64,000 nucleotides of DNA from Naasia aerilata (GTDB lineage Bacteria; Actinomycetota; Actinomycetes; Actinomycetales; Microbacteriaceae): assembly GCF_030296595.1 (NCBI RefSeq), contig NZ_AP027731.1:1178001-1242000 (forward strand), given 5' to 3'. The notes below the pieces were generated by a model, which was not told the origin of the DNA, searched no databases, and worked only from the letters and a program-made list of their open reading frames with translations. The position numbers and the translations under genes are program-made. The stretch's first letter is position 1; each line of letters begins with the position of its first letter. Positions 38,524-47,210 of this stretch are shown here, in pieces.

Positions 38524-39456
38524 GTGGCTGACATGGACGACGAAGAGATCCTCGACGCCTACTCCCGAGCCGTCATGGGTGTCGCCGAGCGGGTGCTGCC
38601 CAGCGTGGCGAGCGTCACCGTGCGGACGTCCCGCGGCGGCGGCTCGGGCAGCGCGAGCGTCATCGCGGCGGACGGGATCCTGCTCACGAGCGCGCACGTG
38701 GTCGCGGGCGCGAGCGTGGTGGACGCCGCCTTCGGCGACGGCACCGAGGTCACGGCCGACGTGGTGGGCAGGGATGCGCTCTCCGACCTGGCGGTGCTCC
38801 GGGCGCGGGGTCCGGTCCCCGCGCCCGTCGAGCTCGGCGACGCCGCGCGGCTCCGCGTCGGCCAGCTCGTGGTCGCCCTCGGCAACCCGCTCGGGCTCGC
38901 GGGCAGCGTGACGGCGGGCATCGTGTCGGCGCTCGGCCGCTCCTTGCCGACGTCGTCCGGCCGCGTCATCGACGAGGTCATCCAGACGGATGCCGCGCTG
39001 AACCCCGGCAACAGCGGCGGGGTCCTGGCCGACAGCGCCGGTCGAGCGGTGGGCGTCAACACCGCGGTCGCCGGCGTCGGGCTCGGGCTCGCCGTCCCCA
39101 TCAACGCGACGACCCGCAGCATCATCCGCTCGCTGGTCGCGCATGGCCGGGTGCGCAGGGCGTGGCTCGGAATCGCGGGGCTCGAGGCACCGCTGCCGGA
39201 GCCCCTGCGCGAGCGGGTCGGTTCCCGCCGGGGGCTGCGCGTCGCGGGCGTCGCGGATCCCTCTCCGGCCGAGACGGCGGGCCTTCGCATCGGCGACATC
39301 ATCGTCGAGCTCGACGGCCGCACGGTGGTCAGCACCACCACGGTGCAGCGCCTGATGGTGGAGGACGCCATCGACCGCGAGATCGAGATGACCGTGTGGC
39401 GCAACGGCGCCCTGGTCGACGTCTTCGTCACTCCGCGGGAGCTCGCCTCCCGCTGA
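38524..39456 (+). CDS. Trypsin-like S1C serine protease with PDZ domain
   Basis: 310 aa HtrA/DegP-type protease without signal peptide or membrane segment. Catalytic triad: His in LTSAHVVAGA, Asp in DALSDLAVLRARG, Ser in NPGNSGGVLAD. The PDZ domain follows from about residue 215 (RGLRVAGVADPSPAETAGL, GDIIVELDGRTV). GTG 38524 and ATG 38533 are both possible starts. It lies 54 nt after the transglutaminase gene and may be part of the same unit; cytoplasmic location is implied, unusual for HtrA proteins. Confidence 0.88.
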   Translation: MADMDDEEILDAYSRAVMGVAERVLPSVASVTVRTSRGGGSGSASVIAADGILLTSAHVVAGASVVDAAFGDGTEVTADVVGRDALSDLAVLRARGPVPAPVELGDAARLRVGQLVVALGNPLGLAGSVTAGIVSALGRSLPTSSGRVIDEVIQTDAALNPGNSGGVLADSAGRAVGVNTAVAGVGLGLAVPINATTRSIIRSLVAHGRVRRAWLGIAGLEAPLPEPLRERVGSRRGLRVAGVADPSPAETAGLRIGDIIVELDGRTVVSTTTVQRLMVEDAIDREIEMTVWRNGALVDVFVTPRELASR

Positions 39457-39640
39457 CTCGCGTTCCTGTCAGTTCCCGCACAGGAGCGGCAGAAGATGCG
39501 ACTTCGCTGGGCTGGCGACGTGGTCTGTCTGGAGAAGTATCGGGCGTCGCAACGTGTCGACTCTCGTTAGCTCACCCGAGACCGCGGGGCACGGCCGCGT
39601 CCTCGCCACGCTGTGCCATCCTGTCAGCGTACGTCAGTGG

Positions 39641-39656
39641 TCGAACATACGTTCGA
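39641..39656. promoter_or_regulatory. SOS box (LexA operator)
   Basis: TCGAACATACGTTCGA, a perfect match to the actinobacterial SOS consensus TCGAAC-N4-GTTCGA. The palindrome extends perfectly to 39637-39660. It lies 60-80 nt before the DprA-like gene, in a 260-nt stretch (39457-39716) otherwise free of genes. Confidence 0.85.
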
Positions 39657-39737
39657 CCACAAGAACAAGGATCGGGGCCAAGCATCTTCGATGCAGCGGG
39701 AGGGCCCGCGTACGCTATGGATATGGAGGACGCAGCG

Positions 39738-40631
39738 GTGACACGGGAATCGCTCGCGCTAATCGCCCTTCTGAGGCGCAGCAAGCGCTGGTCAGAGCTC
39801 AAGCTCCGCCTGGAAGAGCACCAGCCCTCTGACCTGCTCGCGGGCGAGCTGGGTGGTGGCCTGTTCACCGAAGATGTGGTCAATCAGGCTATTGAGGAGG
39901 CCCGGCACGAGGTGGCGACATGGGCCGCCCGCGGCATCGCGGTCGCGACACCTTACGGGGGTCACTATCCGGCGCAGCTCAAGCCTGTTCATGACTATCC
40001 CCTCATGCTGTTCTCAAGAGGAGTTTATGACGACCGGGATGAGCGCTCCGTTGCCGTCGTCGGCACTCGTAAACCGTCGGACGGAGCCCTGCAGTTCATC
40101 CGAGAGGTAGTCCCAGCCCTTGTGGAGAAGGGACACGTAGTGGTCTCCGGTTTGGCTAGGGGAGTGGACACGGCCGCCATGCAGGCTTCCCTCGATGCAG
40201 GAGGCCGCACCGTAGGCATCATCGGGACCGGAATCCTTCACTCTTACCCTGCAGAGAACAGAAGCCTCCAGGAGCGGATCGCCTCGGATCATTTGCTTCT
40301 CTCGCAGTTCTGGCCAGATGCTCCACCGACGAAGTCCAGCTTCCCAATGAGGAACCACGTGATGAGTGCGTTTAGCAGCATGACCCTCATCGTGGAAGCC
40401 TCTGAGCACAGCGGTACTCGGATTCAGGCTCGAGCGGCCACTCAGCATGCACGCCCGCTTATCATCACTCGCGCCGTATACCTCCAGACCGTGTGGGGCC
40501 GAGAGCTCGTGGAAAGGGGGCTTGACGTAACGGTGGTATCGAGCGCGCGAGAGGCAGTGGCAGCGGTTGAAAGCATCGCTCGACGGGCGACCGTGGCCGA
40601 GCAGCGGCGTCTGGTCACTAGCGGGGCATGA
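39738..40631 (+). CDS. DprA/Smf-like Rossmann (SLOG) protein
   Basis: About 297 aa. SVAVVGTRKPSDGALQFIREVV, HVVVSGLARGVDTAAMQASL, GRTVGIIGTGILHSYPAENR and SAFSSMTLIVEASEHSGTRIQARAATQ match the DprA/Smf nucleotide- or DNA-binding core. The N-terminal ~85 residues are helical and the C-terminal DprA winged helix is missing. GTG 39738 is chosen because GGAGG lies 8 nt upstream; ATG 39717 and 39723 are in frame. Codon use is less GC-biased than the neighbours, a sign of transfer. The upstream SOS box predicts damage induction. It overlaps the PRTase gene by 4 nt. Genuine competence DprA is usually near topA/ribosomal genes, so this is a paralogue. Confidence 0.82.
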   Translation: MTRESLALIALLRRSKRWSELKLRLEEHQPSDLLAGELGGGLFTEDVVNQAIEEARHEVATWAARGIAVATPYGGHYPAQLKPVHDYPLMLFSRGVYDDRDERSVAVVGTRKPSDGALQFIREVVPALVEKGHVVVSGLARGVDTAAMQASLDAGGRTVGIIGTGILHSYPAENRSLQERIASDHLLLSQFWPDAPPTKSSFPMRNHVMSAFSSMTLIVEASEHSGTRIQARAATQHARPLIITRAVYLQTVWGRELVERGLDVTVVSSAREAVAAVESIARRATVAEQRRLVTSGA

Positions 40632-41379
40632 ACAGTCCTGACCCCCTCGCGCCGCTGAGGCCCTCTACTGGAATCCGGAGCGCGCTGAGCTGGTCACGTG
40701 CGACGTGTGCACCGCACCCGTCGACGGGTTTCGGCGCTGCTTCAAATGCAACGAGCATGCGAAATCAGGCCATCAGCTGGCTGACGTCGTCGCACCGATC
40801 ACGTGGGCCGTCGCTGGCCGCCAAGGAATGACAGACCTCTATGCCTACAAGGATCCCGCAGTGACCGCGGAGCAGCGCGAGAAGGTACGAGGCCGGCTGT
40901 ACACCATGCTGCTCGAGTCACTTATGCGCCATCACGAGTGCTTACGGCAGGGACACGGTCTTCCATTCAGCGCCCTGGCGACTGTGCCCTCGACTAGTGG
41001 GCGTGTAGGCCCTCACCCTCTCGAGTTCATGCTGGGAATGTTCGATCCGGCAATCCGTCGCGCCCGCGTGAGCTATATAGGACCAACTGGTCTAGACGCC
41101 GTCGCGCGGCGCATCTTTGACCCGTCGCGCTTCCGGGCGAACCGCAACCAGGTAGGAGGACGACACGTTCTCCTTCTTGAAGACACCTGGGTGTCAGGAG
41201 GTCGCACTCAGTCCGTGGCTGCGGCACTCAAGGCGGCCGGAGCAGCCCGCGTCAGCGTGGTTACGCTCGGCCGAGAACTAAAGCCCTCCTATGGTCCGAC
41301 GCGGGAATACCTTCGTACGCATGAGCAGCGCCCCTTCGACCCCGCGATCTGCCCCGTTACAGGCCAGCGACACCAGTAG
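40628..41379 (+). CDS. Phosphoribosyltransferase with N-terminal Cys4 motif
   Basis: About 250 aa after repair of a one-base break near 40655-40662 (giving PLAAAEALYWNPERAELVTCD). The N terminus has CDVCTAPVDGFRRCFKC, a likely Cys4 zinc ribbon. The type I PRTase signature is HVLLLEDTWVSGGRTQSVA (PRPP loop); ATVPSTSGRVGPHPLE lies upstream. It resembles ComF-like enzymes in layout but differs in motif. The ATG overlaps the DprA-like stop. A DprA-like plus PRTase pair outside competence clusters suggests a nucleotide-centred conflict or damage-response module; the activity is unknown. Confidence 0.75.
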
Positions 41380-41601
41380 AAAGTCGTGATGAGCGCTACG
41401 GCTGCTGACCGCAGAGATATCGCCGGTCTGTAGGACTCCTCTACTCGCTGACCTCAAGGGGGCGAGCGGGTCCCTCCCGCGGTTCTGGACGTGCGGCGCG
41501 AAGCGCGGGTGAACCCGCCATCCCGCGGGTGTGGTGTGGCCCGCGAGAGCGACGTTCCTCCCGCGGAACGGCGCGGTCCCCGGGGATGGGAGAATGCGGC
41601 C

Positions 41602-42459
41602 GTGCCCCAGTACACGGACGACTACGGCGTCGTCATCACCTACCACGAGTGGCTCGTCGACTCCCCGCGCGCGATCATCCAGCTCCTGCACGGCGTCGGC
41701 GAGCACGCGGGTCGCTACGCGGTGCTCGCGGGAGAGCTCAACGCGGCCGGCTACTCCGTCGTCGCCGACGACCACCGCGGCCACGGCCAGACCGGGATGC
41801 AGCAGTGGAACGGCGACCGGTCGAAGCTCGGCCGCCTCGGACCCGGCGGGCATCGGGCGACCGTCGAGGCGATCCGGCTGCTGAGCACCCGCATCCGGGC
41901 CGAGCATCCGGGCGTCCCGCTCGTGCTGCTCGGCCACAGCTGGGGCTCGATCCTCGCCCAGATCATCCTCAACGCCCACCCGGACGACTACGACGCCGTG
42001 GTGCTGACGGGCACCGCCTACCGCTGGCCCGGGTCGATGAACGGCGGCGACCTGAACAAGCGGCACAAGCACCTCGGCACGACGGGGGCGGAATGGCTGA
42101 GCCGCGACACCGCGATCTCGTCGGGCTTCTACCAGGATCCGCTCAACTTCTCCGCCGACATCGTGAAGCTGTTCGGCGTCCTCGACGGGCTCCGGCTCTT
42201 CGGCCGGCCGGCTCGCAGCCTGCCGAGCGACCTGCCCCTGCTGATCCTGGTCGGCAGCGACGACTCGCTCGGCGGCGCCCGGAGCGCGGAGCGCCTCGCG
42301 AAGGCGTACGTGCGCCGGTCCGGCATGCGGGACGTGGAGGCCATCGTGTACGACGAGGCGCGCCACGAGGTGTTCAATGAGACGAACCGGCTCGAGGTCG
42401 TCGCCGATCTCCTCGCCTGGCTCGATGCCCGGGTGGGTCAGCCGCGTTCCGCCCACTGA
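41602..42459 (+). CDS. Alpha/beta hydrolase, monoacylglycerol-lipase-like
   Basis: 285 aa. Oxyanion region LLHGVGEHAGRYAVLAGEL, DDHRGHGQTG, nucleophile elbow LLGHSWGSILAQI (Ser), Asp in ILVGSDDSLGG and His in YDEARHEVFNE. These are the marks of serine aminopeptidase_S33 / monoglyceride lipase proteins. GTG 41602 has a GGGAG ribosome site 9-10 nt upstream. The 222 nt before it, after the PRTase gene, contain no gene. Confidence 0.85.
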   Translation: MPQYTDDYGVVITYHEWLVDSPRAIIQLLHGVGEHAGRYAVLAGELNAAGYSVVADDHRGHGQTGMQQWNGDRSKLGRLGPGGHRATVEAIRLLSTRIRAEHPGVPLVLLGHSWGSILAQIILNAHPDDYDAVVLTGTAYRWPGSMNGGDLNKRHKHLGTTGAEWLSRDTAISSGFYQDPLNFSADIVKLFGVLDGLRLFGRPARSLPSDLPLLILVGSDDSLGGARSAERLAKAYVRRSGMRDVEAIVYDEARHEVFNETNRLEVVADLLAWLDARVGQPRSAH

Positions 42460-42487
42460 CGGGCACGAGTCGAGAGGACGGGTCCGC

Positions 42488-43535
42488 ATGCACGGCGAGT
42501 ACAAGGTTCCTGGCGGGAAGCTGGTCGTGGTCGACCTCGATGAGGTGGACGGGACGATCGCCAACTTCTCGCTGGCGGGCGACTTCTTCCTGGAGCCGGA
42601 CTCGGCGCTCGAGGCGATCGACTCCGCGGTGAACGGCCTGCCGGTGGATGCGGACTCGACCCGGATCGCGGCCGCCATCCGTGCCGCGCTGCCCGCCGAC
42701 GCCGTGCTGCTCGGCTTCTCGCCGGAGGCGGTCGCGACCGCGATCCGCCGTTCCATCGGCAATGCGAAGAGCTGGCGCGACTACGACTGGCAGCTGGTGC
42801 ACGCGAAGGCGGTTCCGCCTGCCCTGCATCTCGCGCTCGACGAGGTGCTCACGGAAGAGGTGGGCGCCGGTCGCCGGCAGCCCACCCTGCGGTTCTGGGA
42901 GTGGGACCGGTCCGCGGTCGTGATCGGCAGCTTCCAGTCGCTGCGCAACGAGGTCGACCTCGAGAACGCCGCGAAGTACGGCATCGAGGTCGTCCGCCGG
43001 ATCAGCGGCGGTGGCGCGATGTTCATGGAGGCCGGCTCCATCGTCACCTACTCCCTCTACGCCCCGGGCGACCTCGTGCGCGGGATGTCGTTCGCCGAGT
43101 CGTACGCCTACCTCGACGAGTGGGTCATCACCGCGCTGCAGTCCCTCGGCATCGACGCGTTCTATCAGCCGCTCAACGACATCACCTCGCCGAAGGGCAA
43201 GATCGGCGGCGCCGCTCAGAAGCGGCTCGGCGGGGGCGGTGCTGCACCACGTCACCATGAGCTACGACATGGACGGGGCCAAGATGGTCCAGGTCCTCCG
43301 CATCGGCCGGGAGAAGCTCTCCGACAAGGGCACCACGAGCGCCGCGAAGCGGGTGGATCCGCTGCGGAGCCAGACCGGACTGAGCCGGACCGACATCATC
43401 GACCGGATGAAGGGGACGTTCACGTCCCTCTACGGGGCGACGCCGGGAGATATCACCCCGGAGGAATATGCCCGCGCCGAGGAGCTGGTGCGGACCAAGT
43501 TCTCCACACCGGAGTGGCTGGCCCGCGTCCCCTGA
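42488..43535 (+). CDS. lplA: Lipoate-protein ligase with accessory domain first
   Basis: About 349 aa. Activates lipoate and joins it to E2/H proteins. The accessory domain normally at the C terminus of LplA is at the N terminus here (KVPGGKLVVVDLDEVDGTIANFSLAGDFFLEP, residues ~5-90 in short form: VPGGKLVVVDLDEVDG). The catalytic domain follows with FWEWDRSAVVIGSFQ, VVRRISGGGAMFMEAGSIV (RRxSGGG) and SPKGKIGGAAQKRLGG (lipoyl-AMP Lys). The break at G5 43232-43236 needs loss of one base or gain of two, leading to AVLHHVTMSYD. It starts 28 nt after the hydrolase. Confidence 0.87.
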
Positions 43536-43549
43536 CGCCGCCGCGCCGG

Positions 43550-43834
43550 TCAGCGCGTGAGCAGGTCCTGGTACTCCGGGTGCAGGTCGATCCAGTCGTC
43601 CACGAACGGGCAGATCGGGACGACCCTTGAGTCGGTCGTCGTCCTGATGTCGTCGAGCACCCGGCGCACCATGAACCCGCCGAGGCCCTGCCCGCGGAGC
43701 GACGGGTCGATCTCGGTGTGCGTGATCTGGATGGCGCCGCCCACCGTGCGGTAATCGGCGAGCCCCAGCACCTCTCCCTCGCGCTCCAGCACGTACCGCG
43801 ACCGCTCCGGCTCATGGCGAACGGAATCCGTCAT
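43550..43834 (-). CDS. Small GNAT-family acetyltransferase (YjdJ-like)
   Basis: 94 aa, the minimal GCN5-type fold. THTEIDPSLRGQGLGGFMVRRVLDD contains the acetyl-CoA loop (R-G-Q-G-L-G), and the end VPICPFVDDWIDLHPEYQDLL matches the YjdJ/GTLF-type small acetyltransferases. Acceptor unknown. The start overlaps the stop of the upstream LacI gene by 4 nt, so it is read with the beta-glucoside operon. Confidence 0.85.
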   Translation of the reverse strand: MTDSVRHEPERSRYVLEREGEVLGLADYRTVGGAIQITHTEIDPSLRGQGLGGFMVRRVLDDIRTTTDSRVVPICPFVDDWIDLHPEYQDLLTR

Positions 43835-44880
43835 CGGCTCGCCTCCTCGGCGTCGTCCCGCCGCCGCGACGACGCGCGGACCAGCAGGTGGGTGGGCATG
43901 ATGGTGACCCGCTCGACGGGCCGCCCCTCGAGCAGGTCGACGAGGACGCGCGCCATGGTGGCGCCGAGCTCGATGGCCGGCTGCGCGATGGTCGTGAGGG
44001 GCGGCTCGCTGGTCTCGCTGAAGTAGTCCGCGTCGAAGCCGACGACCGCGAGGTCCCGCGGCACGGCGATGCCCTCCTCGCGGAGGACGCTCAGCGCGCC
44101 GACGGCCATCTGGTCGTTCGCGACGAAGAGGCCGTCGAACGCCTCACCTCGGGCGAGGAGCCGGCGCATCGCCTCGGCGCCCTGCCGCGGGGAGAAGTCG
44201 CCCAGCTCCACGAGCGAGTCGTCGAGCCCGGCCTCCCGGACGGTGCGCCGCCAGCCCTCGAGTCGATCGAAGCCGGGCGGCATGTCCTGCGGGCCCCCGA
44301 TGGTCGCGACCCTGCGGCAGCCGATGTCAAGGAGATGGCGGGTGGCGACCGCGGCGCCGGCGACGTTGTCGGAGTCGACGAAGTAGCTGTCCCGCTCGTC
44401 GGCGTTCATGGGACGGCCGCCGAAGACCGTGGGCAGCGCCTGGCTGAGCCGGGCGTAGGAGTGGTCGCCGCTGTGGTGGGACACGACGAGCGCTCCGTCG
44501 ACGTTGCCGCCCATCAGGTAGCGCCGCGTCTTCTCCGGGTTGGTCTCGGACGCGATCACCATGTTGAGCGTGTACTCGGTGGCCGCGAGGTGCAGCGCGA
44601 TGCCCTGCACGACCGATGCGAAGAACGGGTCCGCGAAGACCCTGGCGGTCGACTCCGGCACGACGAGGGCGATGACCTGCGTCTTGCGGCTGGCCAGGGA
44701 GCGCGCCGCCCGGTTGGGCACGTAGCCGAGAGTCTCGATCGCCTCGAGCACGACGGCGGCCGCCTCGTCGGTCACGTGCGGCGACTTGTTCACCACGCGG
44801 CTGACGGTGGACCGGGAGACGCCGGCGAGGGCGGCGACCTGTTCGAGTGTGGGCGCGCCGGGGATCACCTCCTGGGTCAT
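43831..44880 (-). CDS. LacI-family transcriptional regulator
   Basis: 349 aa. HTH and hinge: TLEQVAALAGVSRSTVSRVVNKSPHVTDE, then LGYVPNRAARSLASRKT. The periplasmic-binding-like ligand domain follows (ALVVPESTARVFADPFFASV, GLFVANDQMAVGALSVL, VVGFDADYFSE). It is encoded right behind the GH1 gene and most likely represses the sugar operon through the two palindromes before the binding-protein gene. Beta-glucosides or cellobiose are likely inducers. Overlaps the GNAT gene by 4 nt. Confidence 0.9.
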   Translation of the reverse strand: MTQEVIPGAPTLEQVAALAGVSRSTVSRVVNKSPHVTDEAAAVVLEAIETLGYVPNRAARSLASRKTQVIALVVPESTARVFADPFFASVVQGIALHLAATEYTLNMVIASETNPEKTRRYLMGGNVDGALVVSHHSGDHSYARLSQALPTVFGGRPMNADERDSYFVDSDNVAGAAVATRHLLDIGCRRVATIGGPQDMPPGFDRLEGWRRTVREAGLDDSLVELGDFSPRQGAEAMRRLLARGEAFDGLFVANDQMAVGALSVLREEGIAVPRDLAVVGFDADYFSETSEPPLTTIAQPAIELGATMARVLVDLLEGRPVERVTIMPTHLLVRASSRRRDDAEEASR

Positions 44881-44907
44881 CCGGCCCTCCCTTCGTCGAT
44901 GTGCAGT

Positions 44908-46326
44908 CTAGGTCTCGGCAGGAACGCGGCCGATGATCCGGGCGTATTCCAGGGCGCTGTCCTTCGGGGTCCGGAGCTGGGTCTGATAGTCGACCCGGAC
45001 GATGCCGAACCGCTTCCCGTATCCCCACGCCCACTCGAAGTTGTCGAGCAGAGACCAGACGAAGTACCCGCGGACGTCGGCGCCCTCCTCGAGCGCGTCG
45101 GCGACCGCCCCGAGGTGGGCCAGGAGGTAGGCGGTGCGATCGGAGTCGTGGACGCCGCCGTCGGCCGCCACCTCGTCGTCGTAGGCGGCGCCGTTCTCGG
45201 TGACGTAGAGCGGGGGCAGGGTCGGGTACTCCCGTCCGAGACGCACCAGGAGCCGCCGCAGCCCGTCCGGATGCACCTCCCAGCCCATGGCGGTCACCGG
45301 GAGGTCCCGCCTCGGGAAGGTCAGGTGCTCCGATCCCACGAACGGCGACCCGGTGGGCCGAGGTGCGGGACGCAGCCCCGGAGGGGTGCCGGGGGGCAGA
45401 GGATGGCCGCTGACGTTGTCGTCGTGGTAGTGGTTCACGCCGAGGAAGTCGATCGGGGCGGCGATCGTCTCCAGGTCGCCCCGCTCGATCAGCGCCTCGA
45501 AGTCGTGCTCGCGCACGTCCTGCAGGAAGTCCTCCGGGTACGCCCCGAGCAGCAGCGGCTCGAGGAAGGCGCGGTTCCAGATCGCGTCGAGCCGCCGTGC
45601 CGCCTCCCGGTCGACCGGATCGGCGGGGTCGTTCGGGACGGCGTTGGTGAGGTTGAGCGTGATGCCGATGCGCTCAGCACCGCGCTCGCGCAGCAGTCCG
45701 GTCGCCAGGCCGTGCGCGAGGTGCTGGTGGTGCAGCGCGGCGAGGGCCGCGCGAGGCTCCCGGCGACCCGGGGCATGCTCGCCCGCCGCGTAGCCGATGA
45801 GAGAGGAGCAGAGCGGCTCGTTGAAGGTGGTCCAGTGAGTCACCCGGTCGCCGAGGGCGTCGTGGACCGCAGCGGCGTAGTCGCGGAAGCGGTACGCGGT
45901 GTCCCGGGCGGCCCACCCGCCCCGCTCCTCGACCGCCTGGGGGAGGTCCCAGTGGTAGAGCGTGAGCCAGGGGAGGATGCCGGCCTCGAGCAGCTCGTCC
46001 ACGAGCCGCGAGTAGAAGTCGAGCCCTGCCGGGTTCACCGCGCGGTCACCGGGCTTGACCCGCGCCCAGCTGGTGGAGAAGCGATAGGAGGAGAGGCCGA
46101 GCCGCTCCATGAGCCGGACGTCCTCGGGCATGCGGTGGTAGTGGTCCACGGCGACCTCCGGAGTGTCGCCGTTCGCGACGGCGCCCGGGACCCGGGCGTA
46201 GAAGTCCCAGATGGAGTCCTCCTTGCCGTCCTCGTGGGCGGCGCCCTCGATCTGTGCCGCGGCGGTGGCCGAGCCCCAGAGGAAGCCGTTCGGCCACGCG
46301 TACTCGCGGGGGTCGGTGCCCGCCAT
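44908..46326 (-). CDS. bglB: GH1 beta-glucosidase
   Basis: 472 aa retaining glycosidase, cytosolic, cleaving imported beta-glucosides. N terminus PNGFLWGSATAAAQIEGAAHEDGK is the family signature. Acid/base Glu is in TTFNEPLCSSLIG, nucleophile Glu in LYVTENGAAYDDE. GYFVWSLLDNFEWAWGYGKRFG forms the conserved aglycone site. Its start overlaps the stop of the permease gene (TGATG), so it is the last metabolic gene of the operon. Frame is intact, including a retained C6 run on the coding strand. Confidence 0.93.
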   Translation of the reverse strand: MAGTDPREYAWPNGFLWGSATAAAQIEGAAHEDGKEDSIWDFYARVPGAVANGDTPEVAVDHYHRMPEDVRLMERLGLSSYRFSTSWARVKPGDRAVNPAGLDFYSRLVDELLEAGILPWLTLYHWDLPQAVEERGGWAARDTAYRFRDYAAAVHDALGDRVTHWTTFNEPLCSSLIGYAAGEHAPGRREPRAALAALHHQHLAHGLATGLLRERGAERIGITLNLTNAVPNDPADPVDREAARRLDAIWNRAFLEPLLLGAYPEDFLQDVREHDFEALIERGDLETIAAPIDFLGVNHYHDDNVSGHPLPPGTPPGLRPAPRPTGSPFVGSEHLTFPRRDLPVTAMGWEVHPDGLRRLLVRLGREYPTLPPLYVTENGAAYDDEVAADGGVHDSDRTAYLLAHLGAVADALEEGADVRGYFVWSLLDNFEWAWGYGKRFGIVRVDYQTQLRTPKDSALEYARIIGRVPAET

Positions 46327-47210
46327 CAGCCCTTCACCGCGCCCTGCATGATGCCCGAGATGAGCTGGCGGCCCGCGACCACGAACAGGAGGAGGAGGGG
46401 GACCGTCGCGAGGACGGCGCCCGAGAGCACCACCGCGTAGTCGACGTACTTGGCGGACTGCAGCTGGCTGAGCGCCACCTGCAGCGTGGGGTTCTGGGGC
46501 ACCACGAGGAGGGGCCAGAGGTAGTCGGTCCAGGCGGTCATGAACGTGAAGAGACCGAGCACCGCCATGGCGGGGCGGGCCGCCGGCAGGCCCACGTGCC
46601 AGAACGTGCCGATCATGGAGGCGCCGTCCACCCGGGCGGCCTCGATGAGCTCGTCGGGAATCGTGTCGACGAGGTACTGGCGAGTGAAGAACACCCCGAA
46701 CGCGGTGACGAGCGTCGGCACGATGACGGCCCCGAGCGTCCCGGTCCAGCCGAACTGCTTCATCACCATGAAGAGGGGGATGATCCCGAGCTGCGTGGGC
46801 ACGGCGAGGGTCGCGATCACGAAGATCATGAGTCCCTCGCGGCCGCGGAAGCGGAGCTTCGCGAAGGCGTAGCCGGCCAGCGTGGAGAACAGCACCACGG
46901 ACGCCGTGATGACCACGGACACGATGACGCTGTTGCCGAGCGCCAGCCAGAACGGGACGGTCGTGACGACCTCGGTCACGTTCTGCCAGAAGACGCCTCC
47001 GGGCAGGAGCGGCGGCCACGTGCTGGTGAGCGCGGTGTTGCCGCGGCTCCCGACGACGAACGACCACCAGAGCGGATAGGCGCCGCCGATCAGGAAGGCG
47101 AGCAGCAGACCGTAGGTGAGGAAGCCGGGTCGGCGCTCGACGCCCTGTCCGCCGCGGCGCCGGGAGGGTCCGGCGGGCGCGGCGGGGCGGTCCAGGGTGG
47201 ATGCGGTCAT
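46326..47210 (-). CDS. Carbohydrate ABC permease, MalG type
   Basis: 294 aa, six helices, inner-membrane subunit. The ATPase-contacting EAA loop is IPDELIEAARVDGASMIGTFWHVGLP. The final MQGAVKG matches the C-terminal QGAVKG of the family. There is no ATPase gene in the operon, so a shared MsiK-type ATPase elsewhere is likely. Its ATG overlaps the stop of the MalF-type gene. Confidence 0.92.
   Translation of the reverse strand: MTASTLDRPAAPAGPSRRRGGQGVERRPGFLTYGLLLAFLIGGAYPLWWSFVVGSRGNTALTSTWPPLLPGGVFWQNVTEVVTTVPFWLALGNSVIVSVVITASVVLFSTLAGYAFAKLRFRGREGLMIFVIATLAVPTQLGIIPLFMVMKQFGWTGTLGAVIVPTLVTAFGVFFTRQYLVDTIPDELIEAARVDGASMIGTFWHVGLPAARPAMAVLGLFTFMTAWTDYLWPLLVVPQNPTLQVALSQLQSAKYVDYAVVLSGAVLATVPLLLLFVVAGRQLISGIMQGAVKG

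Noticed and set aside
40014-40448. Minus-strand ORF inside the DprA-like gene
   Set aside because: It is fully overlapped by the conserved SLOG core on the plus strand and has no family resemblance.
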